Below, piece after piece: positions 9,627 through 19,308 of a stretch of DNA of 64,000 bases (its first letter is position 1; every line of letters begins with the position of its first letter). The notes beneath the pieces were generated by a model, which was not told where the DNA came from, made no database searches, and saw only the letters and a list, made by a program, of their open reading frames with translations. This DNA is from Chryseobacterium bernardetii (GTDB lineage Bacteria > Bacteroidota > Bacteroidia > Flavobacteriales > Weeksellaceae), in the NCBI RefSeq assembly GCF_003815975.1, contig NZ_CP033932.1:806001-870000 (forward strand), written 5' to 3'. The translations under genes and the position numbers were made by a program.

Positions 9627-10775
9627 TCACATTTTATTTAATAATTCCACAGGAGCAACAAATACCCGGTAGAATATTCCTTCGAATGTAAATCCTTTTC
9701 CGGACATTTCTACTCTGTACAGGAGTGAGAGCAGTATAATAGCCATAGTAATGAAGAATTTTCTGTTAATGACTATCGGTTCATAGCTATACACTGAATC
9801 TCCTTTTTTCAGCATCATGGCAAAAAGGATGATTATCAGCATCATGTGGATATACAGCCACCTGCCCCAGTCTATAGCCAGGTAAAACAGTGGAAATGAA
9901 AAGATAAAGGCGCCTATCAATAATATATATAAAATCTTTCGTCCATTTAGATATTTTAAATAATAGCCAACATGGAATACACTTATCCCTAAGCTGATAA
10001 AGTAAAGCAGGTATTCATTAAGATGCTCTTTAATATACTGTCTTTCATCAATGTTCCAATAGAAGATCCCGTAGGTAGGATGTACTCCTCTTTTGTTCAG
10101 TATTTCTAATGACATTCCTTCGTTTACATTTTTTCCAAATGCAATAAGAGCAGCCGCAGGAATGATTACTGCAAGGAAGTATTTGATATATCTTTTGATC
10201 TCCAGTTTTCCGTTTTTCACATAGAGAGCAATGGCAAAGTAAGGGATGTAAAACAGCGTAACCTCATGTAAAAGTGTACTTATAAAAAGTAATAAGCAGA
10301 AGAGATATTCTTTATATTTTGAAAGTTTATCATGATCTAAAAGGTATACAAAATAAGTAAACAAAAGAAATACGATAAATTCTTTTTTCCCTACATAGGT
10401 TACTGTATTTAAAAGTCCTACAAAGCCAATAGAAGAGAGCAAAAGTGAAAGATAAAGCAAGTCTGTCAACTTATATCTGATGAGTTTTGTATAACACCAA
10501 AAGAACAGGGAAATAATTATAAATTGAAAAAAATAAACAATATAATTAAGACTGAACCCTGTTACATCCTGAATAATAAAAAAGAAACTTCCAGATAGCC
10601 CTCTTCTCTTGAAACCTCCGTCTTCATAATTAATAAGCCAGTCAGCAAGAATATACCCGTCATCTTTAAGGTTAAATGCGAGTGTAAAAGCAAGAGTATA
10701 TATAGCTGTTATTATTACTAAAAAGTAGATAAAAATCTTGATATTAAAATTTTGAGCTATCTTTTTCATCTTCAT
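9627..10775 (-). CDS. Polytopic membrane protein with DWLINY/DGGFKRRGL motif
   Basis: A 382-residue protein with about ten hydrophobic helices. I do not recognise a named family. It shares a framework with the proteins at 12083 and 23691: DWLINYEDGGFKRRGLSG just after the first helix (about residues 42-60), a HEVTLFYIPYF loop in the middle, and IDWGRWLYIHMM near the C-terminus. Short loops with conserved Arg, His and Asp in a multi-helix protein are reminiscent of GT-C transferases and Wzy/EpsG polymerases, and an EpsG-family gene lies immediately upstream. A role in surface glycan assembly is inferred. It is the most diverged of the three paralogues. Start ATG at 10775, with an alternative at 10769. 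Confidence 0.6.
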   Translation of the reverse strand: MKMKKIAQNFNIKIFIYFLVIITAIYTLAFTLAFNLKDDGYILADWLINYEDGGFKRRGLSGSFFFIIQDVTGFSLNYIVYFFQFIIISLFFWCYTKLIRYKLTDLLYLSLLLSSIGFVGLLNTVTYVGKKEFIVFLLFTYFVYLLDHDKLSKYKEYLFCLLLFISTLLHEVTLFYIPYFAIALYVKNGKLEIKRYIKYFLAVIIPAAALIAFGKNVNEGMSLEILNKRGVHPTYGIFYWNIDERQYIKEHLNEYLLYFISLGISVFHVGYYLKYLNGRKILYILLIGAFIFSFPLFYLAIDWGRWLYIHMMLIIILFAMMLKKGDSVYSYEPIVINRKFFITMAIILLSLLYRVEMSGKGFTFEGIFYRVFVAPVELLNKM

Positions 10776-10879
10776 AAGGCACTTTAATATTCAGAAAAAT
10801 GATATAACGATTACTCTGTTATACATATCTGAGGTATTTTTTTTCTAAGTTATAAAACCAATTAGAAATCCATCCAATA

Positions 10880-12013
10880 CTACGGTAATACAAAGTTTTT
10901 ATAGGTATCAATAGAGTAATTTGCCTTTTTAGCATTAAAAACTGAAAAAATAACAAAATTAAAAAATATGATAAAAATAAGCCCTGAAAAAATAAACCGT
11001 CTTTCTATTTTAGAGACAACTGAAATTGCATTTCCCATAAGCAACATAACGAACCCCATGAAAACACCTACTAATCTGGAACTTAAGATAGGGTTTTCTC
11101 TCAGAATGAAAAATGCACAAATTCCTATTATGGTAACATTTCTATAGTATTCATAATAAGGGCTTTTCTCTTCTAATTTATCATTAAAATATAAAATAAA
11201 ACATGTATAAAGAGTCATTAAGATCTCAGGTATACCAAAACCTCCATTAATTCTCGCGTATTGCTCATCCATATATCCGTTTACTCCATCTGAAATTGCA
11301 GTACCTCCTGCTACTGTATTTAAAAAGACTCCAATCTGCTCATATATTTTAAAGGGAGATAATATCATTGAAACTAAAACTAAACCAAAAATTAAGAATT
11401 TGCTCATAGGAATTCTTACCAACCAATATAATGGCAGGGTTGCCCATGCCGAAGTGTGAAATCCTGCAGCCAAAAACGCACATATAAGATACTTAAAGAG
11501 CTTCCTTTCTTTGATAAAAATAAAAGAATAAAACATAATTCCACCTGCTACCGCCTGTCTCATCTGGCCTCCTGTAGAAATTAACATTCCGGGAATAAAC
11601 CCTAATAAAAGTAGAAGAGTGGGATAATCCGAAGTTTTAATCAAAAATGTATAGAATAATGTAAGTGAGATGATGGCCACTAACAGAGTCACTACATAAA
11701 AAGGAAGTCCCAGATCATACACAATCCTGTTCATCAGTACATACAGCCATTCTACTCCCATTTTGGGGGTATTGGTAAAAGGAATATTACTCAGGAGAAT
11801 TGTCTTATAATCATAAATATAAGAATAGTCAAAAATTGCTCTATAAGATCCGTAATCTGGTCCTACCTCATTTCTTAAGCCAATCAGGATAATTTGAAAA
11901 AAACAAATGGTATATAATACCCGGGGATCTATATGTCCGCCGGAATATTCTTGAAAGGTAAGAAATAATAAAACAATGAAAATAATTATAAAATAAAGGG
12001 GTAATATGTCCAT
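10880..12013 (-). CDS. EpsG/Wzy-like polysaccharide polymerase
   Basis: A 377-residue integral membrane protein with about ten helices. LIGLRNEVGPDYGSYRAIF at about residues 45-63 is the hallmark of EpsG-type proteins, the presumed polymerases of repeat-unit exopolysaccharides. Further family-like features are SGGQMRQAVAGGIMFYSF (about 146-163) and ISSRL-like ILSSRLVGVF near the end. It lies between two DWLINY-type membrane genes and is likely expressed with them. Together with the Wzc, Wza and WecA-like proteins downstream it completes much of a Wzy-dependent pathway. No flippase (Wzx) is visible in the window. Confidence 0.82.
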   Translation of the reverse strand: MDILPLYFIIIFIVLLFLTFQEYSGGHIDPRVLYTICFFQIILIGLRNEVGPDYGSYRAIFDYSYIYDYKTILLSNIPFTNTPKMGVEWLYVLMNRIVYDLGLPFYVVTLLVAIISLTLFYTFLIKTSDYPTLLLLLGFIPGMLISTGGQMRQAVAGGIMFYSFIFIKERKLFKYLICAFLAAGFHTSAWATLPLYWLVRIPMSKFLIFGLVLVSMILSPFKIYEQIGVFLNTVAGGTAISDGVNGYMDEQYARINGGFGIPEILMTLYTCFILYFNDKLEEKSPYYEYYRNVTIIGICAFFILRENPILSSRLVGVFMGFVMLLMGNAISVVSKIERRFIFSGLIFIIFFNFVIFSVFNAKKANYSIDTYKNFVLP

Positions 12014-12082
12014 ATGGCTAATTTATCAAAAAAATCAAATATTAATAAAATCTCATAACTTAAGCTTATCTTTTGAATTATT

Positions 12083-13234
12083 CTATGAATATCCACACCA
12101 GATCATCAATCTTCTTAAGGGGGCCGCTATTTCAATCCCATTTAGGTAAGGAGGAACTCTATAAAGAAAATTGGAAAGAAAAACTAACAATATAAAACTG
12201 ATGCTCTTTTTTGAAAAGATAATCTTATAATCAGAAACAGAGGTCTTTATATCATAAGCGGGCAAAAGAGAAATAATCAATAAACTCCAGAAGATAAATA
12301 AATTATACAGCCATCTTCCAATATCAATGGCAATTAAAAACAATGGTATTGTACAAAACAGGCAAACCAAAAAGAAAACTACCAGTTTCTGTATATTTTC
12401 TTTCTTAAATTCTCTTATCAGTAAATAGAAAATAACATATACAAACTGTAATGTAAAAGTTATGATGTAAAGTAAATAGCCATAAAGGTGTTCATGGTAA
12501 TAATCTAATTTGAAAAACTCATTTTCTTTCCATGCGAAGATATTATCCTTTTGAAAATTGATTCCGCAGGCTTTAATGATATCCAATGTATATTCTGATC
12601 CAATATTTTTCATACCTCCAAAAAACAGAAGTAATGCTGGAATACTGAACGATAATGAGATCATAATAAACTTAGAAAGTTCGAATTTTTTTGTATGGAA
12701 ATAATACAAGACAACAAAACAAGGGAAAAAGAAAACAAAACTTTCATGTATAAATACAGAAACAAAAAACAGCAGATAAAAAGAATACCATCTCCATTTG
12801 CTAATGCTTCCCTTTGTAAGAAAATAGGTAAAAGAAGACAGCATAAACCATAAAACACCATCTTTTCTTGCTCCCATACCCGAATCTGAAACAAAGCCCC
12901 ATAAGCAGAATGGTGTAAATAGAAATACAAAATCCAGAATATTATATTTTTTCAAATTGATTAGCCGCACCAGATAATAAAAGAAAAGAAAATGAAAGAG
13001 AAACTGGAAGAAAAACACAGTATACTGCACTTTTATCTGAAACTTCCCGTATATAAAGAAAATGATTGTTCCCAGTAATCCTCTTCTTTTAAAACCACCA
13101 TCCTGATAATTAATCAGCCAGTCTCCAAAAGGATAACCATTGGCAATCTTGTATGCGAAATAAATCTTAAAAATCACAAAAAGAGTAATAAAGAATAAAA
13201 AAAATCGCAAAAAGTTATTTGTAATAGAACTCAT
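12083..13234 (-). CDS. Polytopic membrane protein with DWLINY/DGGFKRRGL motif
   Basis: Paralogue of the proteins at 23691 and 9627. With the ATG at 13234 it has 383 residues and its N-terminus aligns end to end with the 381-residue copy (FKIYFAYKIANGYPFGDWL against FKIGFAYYACNGFAFADWL). The frame is open further up to a GTG at 13285, but a TACCTTTG box at 13274-13267 lies inside that extension. Shared motifs are DGGFKRRGLLG, RKDGVLWFML, HESFVFFFPCF and IDIGRWLYN. About ten helices. It lies directly downstream of the larger giant secreted protein. Function is unknown; glycan assembly is inferred from the context. Confidence 0.62.
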   Translation of the reverse strand: MSSITNNFLRFFLFFITLFVIFKIYFAYKIANGYPFGDWLINYQDGGFKRRGLLGTIIFFIYGKFQIKVQYTVFFFQFLFHFLFFYYLVRLINLKKYNILDFVFLFTPFCLWGFVSDSGMGARKDGVLWFMLSSFTYFLTKGSISKWRWYSFYLLFFVSVFIHESFVFFFPCFVVLYYFHTKKFELSKFIMISLSFSIPALLLFFGGMKNIGSEYTLDIIKACGINFQKDNIFAWKENEFFKLDYYHEHLYGYLLYIITFTLQFVYVIFYLLIREFKKENIQKLVVFFLVCLFCTIPLFLIAIDIGRWLYNLFIFWSLLIISLLPAYDIKTSVSDYKIIFSKKSISFILLVFLSNFLYRVPPYLNGIEIAAPLRRLMIWCGYS

Positions 13235-13266
13235 TTGTGTTTTAATACTGTTAATTTGGAACCTCA

Positions 13267-13274
13267 CAAAGGTA
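13267..13274 (-). promoter_or_regulatory. Putative -7 promoter element
   Basis: Minus strand TACCTTTG matches TAnnTTTG. It lies 33 bases upstream of the ATG at 13234 and supports that start. No well-placed -33 box is seen. Confidence 0.4.
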
Positions 13275-13454
13275 ATTAATTTCACAAAAGGAATTATTAA
13301 TATATGTTAAAGTTTTTACTGAATACCTGTAATTATTTAGAGGATTGTATCATGAGTAATAACAAGACTATCAAAGAGTTTCCCTCAAATAGATATCATA
13401 GTCCAATTAAGTCATTCAGATACAATTAAACGGATATTTACCTTTTTTATAAAA

Positions 13455-13481
13455 AAACCGTCTCAAAAACTGAGACGGTTT
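13455..13481 (-). terminator. Terminator of the 1687-residue T9SS protein gene
   Basis: Perfect 11-base stem AAACCGTCTCA / TGAGACGGTTT with a 5-base loop and an A-run upstream that becomes a T-run on the minus strand. It is nearly identical to the terminator at 19261. Confidence 0.9.
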
Positions 13482-13501
13482 CAAATTTCACATTATTCGT
13501 A

Positions 13502-16500
13502 TTACTCTTTAATGATCTTCACTATGGTTTCAGAATTGTTGATCCTTACCAAATAGGCTCCGGATAATAAAGAAGAAAGATCAGTCTGCTTATTTTCAAA
13601 TTTCCCTTGTTTTACAAGCTGTCCTGAAACATTATAAATCTGGTAATAGTATTCTTTATCATCTGCATTGATGTATAAAGTATTCTTTACAGGATTAGGG
13701 AAAATTGTAAGTTTTTTTGTATCCTTCTGGATTTCCTCAATCTGTTTTTTAGCAAATGTATTTACCGCTTTTCCTGCTGCAAATTGTTGAACCGGTAATA
13801 CATTAGGGTCATACCTTCCGATTTCTTTACCATTAACATCATACTGTATTTTTGCACAACGACAAGACATAGCTGCCTGAGGATAAACACCTATTCCTGA
13901 TGATACGGCTCCGATATAGCTAACAGTAGGTGATTGAATTTTAAGAGCAATTGCCCACCCTGAGTTTAAATCGCCCAAAGATGCTGTCCAAAGTCCTGTA
14001 GAATTAGCAAATGTTGGCATGGTATTCGTAGATGTCGCTATTGATTTTGGTATCCATCCATTTCCACCAAGAAGCCCTCTAATTCCACTGGTAGGAATAT
14101 TTCCTATGTTGTATTTAGATCCGCTGAAATTAAACACCCATCCCCAATATGAATTAAATCTCGAATAGGTAACAGATGGATCATAACCATAATAAGCAAC
14201 ATTGCTGGAGTTAGATAACATATACCCTGGGTATTTATATTCACCAACGGCATTATTACTAGCACCTTTTAATTGTGCCGCAACACCCTGCCCTATTCCG
14301 TATGTTGTTTGGTTTGGCATATTAGCAACTCCTTTATTGTAAAACCAAGGTGATGAACCTTTATTATAACCAAACAAACCAGCCATAGTAGTGTCAGGGA
14401 TTCTATAGCCACTAGGACATGGATCAAATGGAGATTTTTCTGTATTATGTCCCCATCGTTCTGGCATCATTTCTCTTTCATCAGAAATCCAGTCTTTTAC
14501 TTGAGCATTCGCTACATTTCTATTTTGTTTGGCATATCTTGCGTCTGCAGAATTATATACAATTTCTTCAAAACCGACCTCAGTAGCTGTTGTGAGTGAA
14601 GGATCATTATCTAAAGATGTATTATGAAATAAAAAATAGAAAGGATTTTCTACAGAATATTTCAATATTTTCCTTACTTTTTCATTAGGTTTGTCGCTTA
14701 GAGAGACTCCTGCTTCTTGTTTATAGGTATTATATTCCCTTGAATAGCCACTTGCTGTTTTATCTCTAAAGTTAGCATCAGAAATTGCTGCTGAATAACT
14801 TGTTGAACTTATAGTACCATCATTATTTGTAGCAGCTATTTGTCTAAATACTTGATAAGAAGGGCTTGGATAAGTTACATTAGGGGAAGCAGTACATGTA
14901 CTACATCTATATAAGGTACCCCCGTTAAAATAGAAAGTCGGCAAAGGATCTTTTCTTCCCCATTGATAGTGCAATCCACTTGCAAAGTGAGTTTTGATAT
15001 TAGATTCTGTCCTATCAGGAGTATTAATATCTATTGGAAGATCTTCTAAAGCTCCTAAATCTCTATCCATAAAAATTGTTTCCATAGGTGCAACTCCACT
15101 TTTTGTAGGATTAATAATTTGTCCACTTGTGTTGGGAGTAACCATTCCGTTATCGGTTGTTACACTAGAATTTTCTTCAGTAATGTACTTTGGTAATTCA
15201 TTAACAACAGATCTTGGAGCCCAAATATGCCAACTCCAAACGATGGGATCTTGTAACTTTCCATTTACCCATTGTCCAGAATTTCCTCTATGGAAAGCAA
15301 CTACTGCGTTACCAATAACATTGGGATTTAAAGTAATCCTAAGTTCGCTGTTTTCGTCAATATTACTAGAGCTAGGATATATCTCCATTTTACTGATTAA
15401 ATTTTTATCAGTTGTCCATACGATACTTGGTTTATTTTGTGTTCCTTCTCTGAAAGTTCTATTCCCCTCTCCATTAAAGTACAGCATATCCATTGCAATT
15501 GCTTTTTTTAGTTTTATTTTTACAATTCTATCATCAGGACTGCTGGTATTTGTATAAGCTATAAAACTATTAGGTTCTTTTGCCCACTCTTTCAATCTGG
15601 TTATATCTGTTACTACATTAGGTCCGTCAAGATATCGAGTAGCAAACTCTTGATTACTCTCAATGAATTGTTTATTAGGGTCTGCTATACATCTACATGC
15701 ACTTGCACCTTTAGTCATTGAAGTTTGATTAACTGTATATAGCATTTTTCCAGAATAATCACTTAAGAAGTCACTTACAATTCCTACTCCTCTTATCCCA
15801 TTCCAAGGAGAATAGGTTGCTGTTGGCAGCCCACCTGTTGATCTCCAGTTAATATATCCCATTCTGTTAAAGCTAGAGACATAATCTACTTTTTCATTAG
15901 GTCCTAAAAACACATAAGCTCCTGTAATTGGAAGATACCCTATGTTCCTATTGTAGCTTGGGGTAGATTGATTATCTTGATTTGTAAAATCCCAACCCAT
16001 TTGCGGATAAACTTTTACACTACTTAAAACAGGATTAACTGTCGTATATTTAAATTTAGAATTATCATTTAAATCATCATCTGCGCCACTATTTAATCTT
16101 CCCCATGGGCTCATGTTATTTCCAAAATTACTTCCCAAACTACCAGCATAGTGGGAAGGTATTCTCCAACCATTAGGACATGGGTCATAAGGAGATTTGA
16201 GTTCATACGATTTGCTATCTGCTTCTATGAAAATATCCTCAATTGTAGCATTTGCACCGCGATCAGTGGCTTTTCGCCCATTAGAGTATAGCCCTTTTCT
16301 ATTATCAGACCAAAGATCCCAAGAAACTCTATTCTGTTCACTAGTTCCTAAAACTTTATATTCTACATCAGAAAACCAAGTTCCATAATCGGTGTTATCA
16401 TAACCATTCCATCCTGCATAAGTAATTATTTTCAATGGGTTATTTACAGAAAATTTCAAGTTATTTACTATATTTTCATGCCCTATTATATTATTTCTTA

Positions 16501-18565
16501 AAATCCAACCTGTTTTTTTTGTGGTCTGAGGGGTTAGTTCTCCAAAATCAGCAGCATTATACTTGCCAGCTTTTCCATTGATAAAATAAGTTGAGCCATC
16601 TACGTGCCCTAGTGGAGGAATAGGATCTTTTCTTCCCCATTGATACATAAGGCCTATTGATTTATTTGAATCGTTACCTGTAAATTTAACATTGGTAGCG
16701 CCTAGATTTCTATTCATCCACTTCCATTCTTCATTTGGTATCGGGGAATTATCTACTCTTGTTTCAAAACCTTGCCTGAAAGTAGAACCGTTAATAGTAG
16801 GATCATCTGTTACCCAAACGTGCCAACTCCAAACTACATCATAATCATTACTTACGGCATTAAAAACATTAAATGAAACAACAGCATTACCTTCTCCTTT
16901 TGACAGATCTATAGGAACTTCAATTTCCGCATTTTCTCCTGTACCTCTGATTTGTAATTCATAATCATTACCTGACATTACTATACCTGCTTTATCTTCC
17001 CAGTATAAATAGGCTTTAACATTGGTACTGCTTATAGGACTATTAAAAGAAAAATCAGCATTAGAATGATCTTTCCATATTGCATATGCCTTTTTTACCG
17101 GTATTAGCAATCCCTTCTTATTTTTATCTTTTTCTATGTCAAAAATATAACTGTTCGGTGCTTTGGTCCAGTCTATAAAATCTGATTGAGCACCTGGATT
17201 GATCGTAAAACAGTTTACTGAACATTCTGATGCATCGTTTTTATAAGCTGTGGTATTTCCGAAAATACCTGTATACTTAATAAACTTAGAAATTTCCCTC
17301 TCAATATCTGGTAATGTTCTTATTGGTCCATATGTTATTGTAGCATTATTTCTTAATGCTCCCACTCCATACAGAGTCATCTCAGAAGTGTCAGAAATGC
17401 TTAAATTTTCAGAACCGGGGCCTCTTCTTGCTACATTATTAGTATACCCAAAATATGGACCTCCATAGTTGCTCGTAGTATTAGGATTTAAGTCAATATA
17501 AGTTCCATCGCTTTTGTAAATTCTTAACCCTGTCACAAGGCTGGATACAATAACGACCGGTTCCTGATCAGGAATAAACTCGGATAAATTTTTCCATGTT
17601 CTGTTATAGAGATTGAAATACCGGCTTTCTACATTAGTAGGGTTTTTGAAATTAAAATACCCGGGGCCATCAGCATCTCCAGGCCATTGACTGAATTTTA
17701 TAAAAAACCCATTGGCTGAAAATTTCCCGGCAAACATATATACCGGATCATCATAGCTGTACAAATAAGGAATAGGATGCCCAGATGCTTCATTATAGAT
17801 GAATTCAGGAGTAGAGCCAAGTGGATTACTGATTGCCCCTGTATTAACTAATTTTACAGATTTAGCACCATTGGGATCTGTAATAATGTCTGATGGATTG
17901 GTCGGGGAAAAAACAACATCATTCTTTTTGTTATCCATTAAAACATTACTGAGCTTGTTCCAGGAATAAGCTGATGTTACTCTATCCTTAATTCCCGTAA
18001 CTTTTCCATTGGCATCTGTAGTAATTGTACCCTCTTTTTTGGGAGTTAAAAGCATGGTATACTCATTTTCATCCAGGTCACAATTACCAATGGAATAATC
18101 TCCCTGTTTGTAATGACTTATTGTCTTATTCCACACTACACTGGTAAAATTGTTGGTGTCAGAACTTAACTCAACCTTTAAATTGTAAGTTGGACTTGCT
18201 GAAGCAGGCAATTCAAAAGTTGCTTTTAAAGTTTCATTATACTGATTGTAAGAGTATAACGTCTTACACCAGGCTATCACCCATTCTCCCTGAGCATTTT
18301 GATACTTGATAGAGAGGAGAATGTTATTGTCCGTAAAAGGCTTGGAAAATTGGCCACTCAAGACCACAAGCCCCTTTTCATTCACATTCTGTGAAATGAT
18401 GATAAGAGGATCCAGATCATAGGAGCCTGGCGGTAAAGCTGCCCTATGGTTGAATCCAATACTGGTCTCATCGGGCTTGGGGACAGATAATGCCCTTGCC
18501 CATGTATGAGACGATGCAATACAAAGTACTGCAGCAAAAATCTTTAAGGTCGATTTTTTTTCCAT
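13502..18565 (-). CDS. Giant secreted FISUMP-module protein with T9SS type A sorting domain
   Basis: A 1687-residue exported protein. A signal peptide (KIFAAVLCIASSHTWA) is followed by an N-terminal domain shared with the paralogue at 19309. A segment of about 270 residues (about 170-443) has no counterpart in the paralogue. Two Fibrobacter major paralogous-type modules follow. Module 1 has WMNRNLGA (about 618), QWGRKDP, DPCPNGWRIP (about 795) and CRC (about 958). Module 2 has MDRDLGA (about 1167), QWGRKDP, DPCPSGYRIP (about 1381) and CRC (about 1568). The last 70 residues (IFPNPVKNTLYI onward) form a T9SS type A sorting domain, so it is probably anchored at the cell surface. The ATG at 18565 aligns with the paralogue's start; an ATG two codons upstream is also possible. 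Function is unknown; surface adhesin is a guess. Confidence 0.85.
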   Translation of the reverse strand: MEKKSTLKIFAAVLCIASSHTWARALSVPKPDETSIGFNHRAALPPGSYDLDPLIIISQNVNEKGLVVLSGQFSKPFTDNNILLSIKYQNAQGEWVIAWCKTLYSYNQYNETLKATFELPASASPTYNLKVELSSDTNNFTSVVWNKTISHYKQGDYSIGNCDLDENEYTMLLTPKKEGTITTDANGKVTGIKDRVTSAYSWNKLSNVLMDNKKNDVVFSPTNPSDIITDPNGAKSVKLVNTGAISNPLGSTPEFIYNEASGHPIPYLYSYDDPVYMFAGKFSANGFFIKFSQWPGDADGPGYFNFKNPTNVESRYFNLYNRTWKNLSEFIPDQEPVVIVSSLVTGLRIYKSDGTYIDLNPNTTSNYGGPYFGYTNNVARRGPGSENLSISDTSEMTLYGVGALRNNATITYGPIRTLPDIEREISKFIKYTGIFGNTTAYKNDASECSVNCFTINPGAQSDFIDWTKAPNSYIFDIEKDKNKKGLLIPVKKAYAIWKDHSNADFSFNSPISSTNVKAYLYWEDKAGIVMSGNDYELQIRGTGENAEIEVPIDLSKGEGNAVVSFNVFNAVSNDYDVVWSWHVWVTDDPTINGSTFRQGFETRVDNSPIPNEEWKWMNRNLGATNVKFTGNDSNKSIGLMYQWGRKDPIPPLGHVDGSTYFINGKAGKYNAADFGELTPQTTKKTGWILRNNIIGHENIVNNLKFSVNNPLKIITYAGWNGYDNTDYGTWFSDVEYKVLGTSEQNRVSWDLWSDNRKGLYSNGRKATDRGANATIEDIFIEADSKSYELKSPYDPCPNGWRIPSHYAGSLGSNFGNNMSPWGRLNSGADDDLNDNSKFKYTTVNPVLSSVKVYPQMGWDFTNQDNQSTPSYNRNIGYLPITGAYVFLGPNEKVDYVSSFNRMGYINWRSTGGLPTATYSPWNGIRGVGIVSDFLSDYSGKMLYTVNQTSMTKGASACRCIADPNKQFIESNQEFATRYLDGPNVVTDITRLKEWAKEPNSFIAYTNTSSPDDRIVKIKLKKAIAMDMLYFNGEGNRTFREGTQNKPSIVWTTDKNLISKMEIYPSSSNIDENSELRITLNPNVIGNAVVAFHRGNSGQWVNGKLQDPIVWSWHIWAPRSVVNELPKYITEENSSVTTDNGMVTPNTSGQIINPTKSGVAPMETIFMDRDLGALEDLPIDINTPDRTESNIKTHFASGLHYQWGRKDPLPTFYFNGGTLYRCSTCTASPNVTYPSPSYQVFRQIAATNNDGTISSTSYSAAISDANFRDKTASGYSREYNTYKQEAGVSLSDKPNEKVRKILKYSVENPFYFLFHNTSLDNDPSLTTATEVGFEEIVYNSADARYAKQNRNVANAQVKDWISDEREMMPERWGHNTEKSPFDPCPSGYRIPDTTMAGLFGYNKGSSPWFYNKGVANMPNQTTYGIGQGVAAQLKGASNNAVGEYKYPGYMLSNSSNVAYYGYDPSVTYSRFNSYWGWVFNFSGSKYNIGNIPTSGIRGLLGGNGWIPKSIATSTNTMPTFANSTGLWTASLGDLNSGWAIALKIQSPTVSYIGAVSSGIGVYPQAAMSCRCAKIQYDVNGKEIGRYDPNVLPVQQFAAGKAVNTFAKKQIEEIQKDTKKLTIFPNPVKNTLYINADDKEYYYQIYNVSGQLVKQGKFENKQTDLSSLLSGAYLVRINNSETIVKIIKE

Positions 18566-18571
18566 ACGCAT

Positions 18572-19119
18572 AGAATTAAAAGTATTTTAGATGGTGAATG
18601 AATATATAATCCCTATAATAGAATTTAAAAAAGTCCCAATCCCAACCTTTACAATCAAAATTGGAATTTTCTATTTATTATCTGGAAGATAGTGTGATTA
18701 AATCAAGCTCTTATAGGTGAGTTATAGGCAATGAAGAAAGTAATCTGCCCATGTGAACGTATTTTTTTTCATGTGTATCTGTTTTGAGTTTTCTTGTTAT
18801 GTGTTTTTAAATAATTAAAGAGCCAGATAATTCTGATCTTTAGAGTCATAACAAAATTATTAAAAAAAAGATGTCCCACAATAGAGAAACTGCATTTTCG
18901 AAAAACAGAGCAGTTAAATCAAAATTAAGTGATTTATAAATTCATAAAGTTAATTTATGATAAAAAAGTTATAAAAAATCACCATTACACTTGAAAAAAG
19001 TAAATGAAAGTTCTATTTTTCAGGCTTTACAGGTTTAAACTTGTATTAATGGTAATAAATTATTGTTGATTGATTTTAAAACTTATTCAAATATTCTTGT
19101 GATATTTAATTGAAGTAAT
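18572..19119. other. Long leader region upstream of the 1687-residue protein gene
   Basis: Very AT-rich, no ORF worth calling. It resembles the leader at 23107-23690 in several blocks, for example AGTTTTCTTGTTATGTGTTT here against AGTTTTCTGGTTATGCGTTT there, and TTATTATCTGGAAGA against TTTATCATCTGGAAAA. It probably holds the promoter and a long 5' untranslated region. Confidence 0.5.
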
Positions 19120-19191
19120 TTTTAAAAAAAATTTCAAAACAAGCTTTAGGAGTAATCCCATATCAATTCCCACCCAATACGATAGAACACG
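19120..19191 (-). pseudogene. Decayed 3' end of a DWLINY-type membrane protein gene
   Basis: Read on the minus strand from 19191, this encodes RVLSYWVGIDMGLLLKLVLK, which matches the C-terminus RVPSYELGLDIGLPLKFFLK of the 381-residue protein at 23691. The DNA is similar as well (GTGTTC-ATC-TAT and TTGATAT-GGATT blocks). Upstream the frame is lost, and no start codon or upstream domain is recognisable. It occupies the same place relative to the following giant gene as the intact membrane gene does at 23691, so it is best read as the remnant of a tandem copy. Confidence 0.65.
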
Positions 19192-19260
19192 ATCAGTAAA
19201 TCAGTAGATGAAAGATGTTCATATAAATTAAACAGATATACTGCTTTTAGCTCCATAAAA

Positions 19261-19287
19261 AAACCGCCTCAAAAACTGAGACGGTTT
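19261..19287 (-). terminator. Terminator of the 1265-residue T9SS protein gene
   Basis: An 11-base stem AAACCGCCTCA / TGAGACGGTTT with a single G-U pair on the minus strand, a 5-base loop and a following T-run. It differs from the terminator at 13455 by one base in the stem. Confidence 0.9.
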
Positions 19288-19308
19288 CGAATATTACATT
19301 ATTCATGG

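Noticed and set aside
13235..13285. GTG start giving 17 extra residues on the membrane protein at 12083
   Set aside because: The paralogue aligns end to end with the ATG at 13234, and a -7 box lies within the extension.
14994..15557. A 187-codon open frame on the plus strand inside the giant T9SS gene
   Set aside because: It is fully antisense to a well-supported FISUMP-module coding region and has no promoter or recognisable domain.
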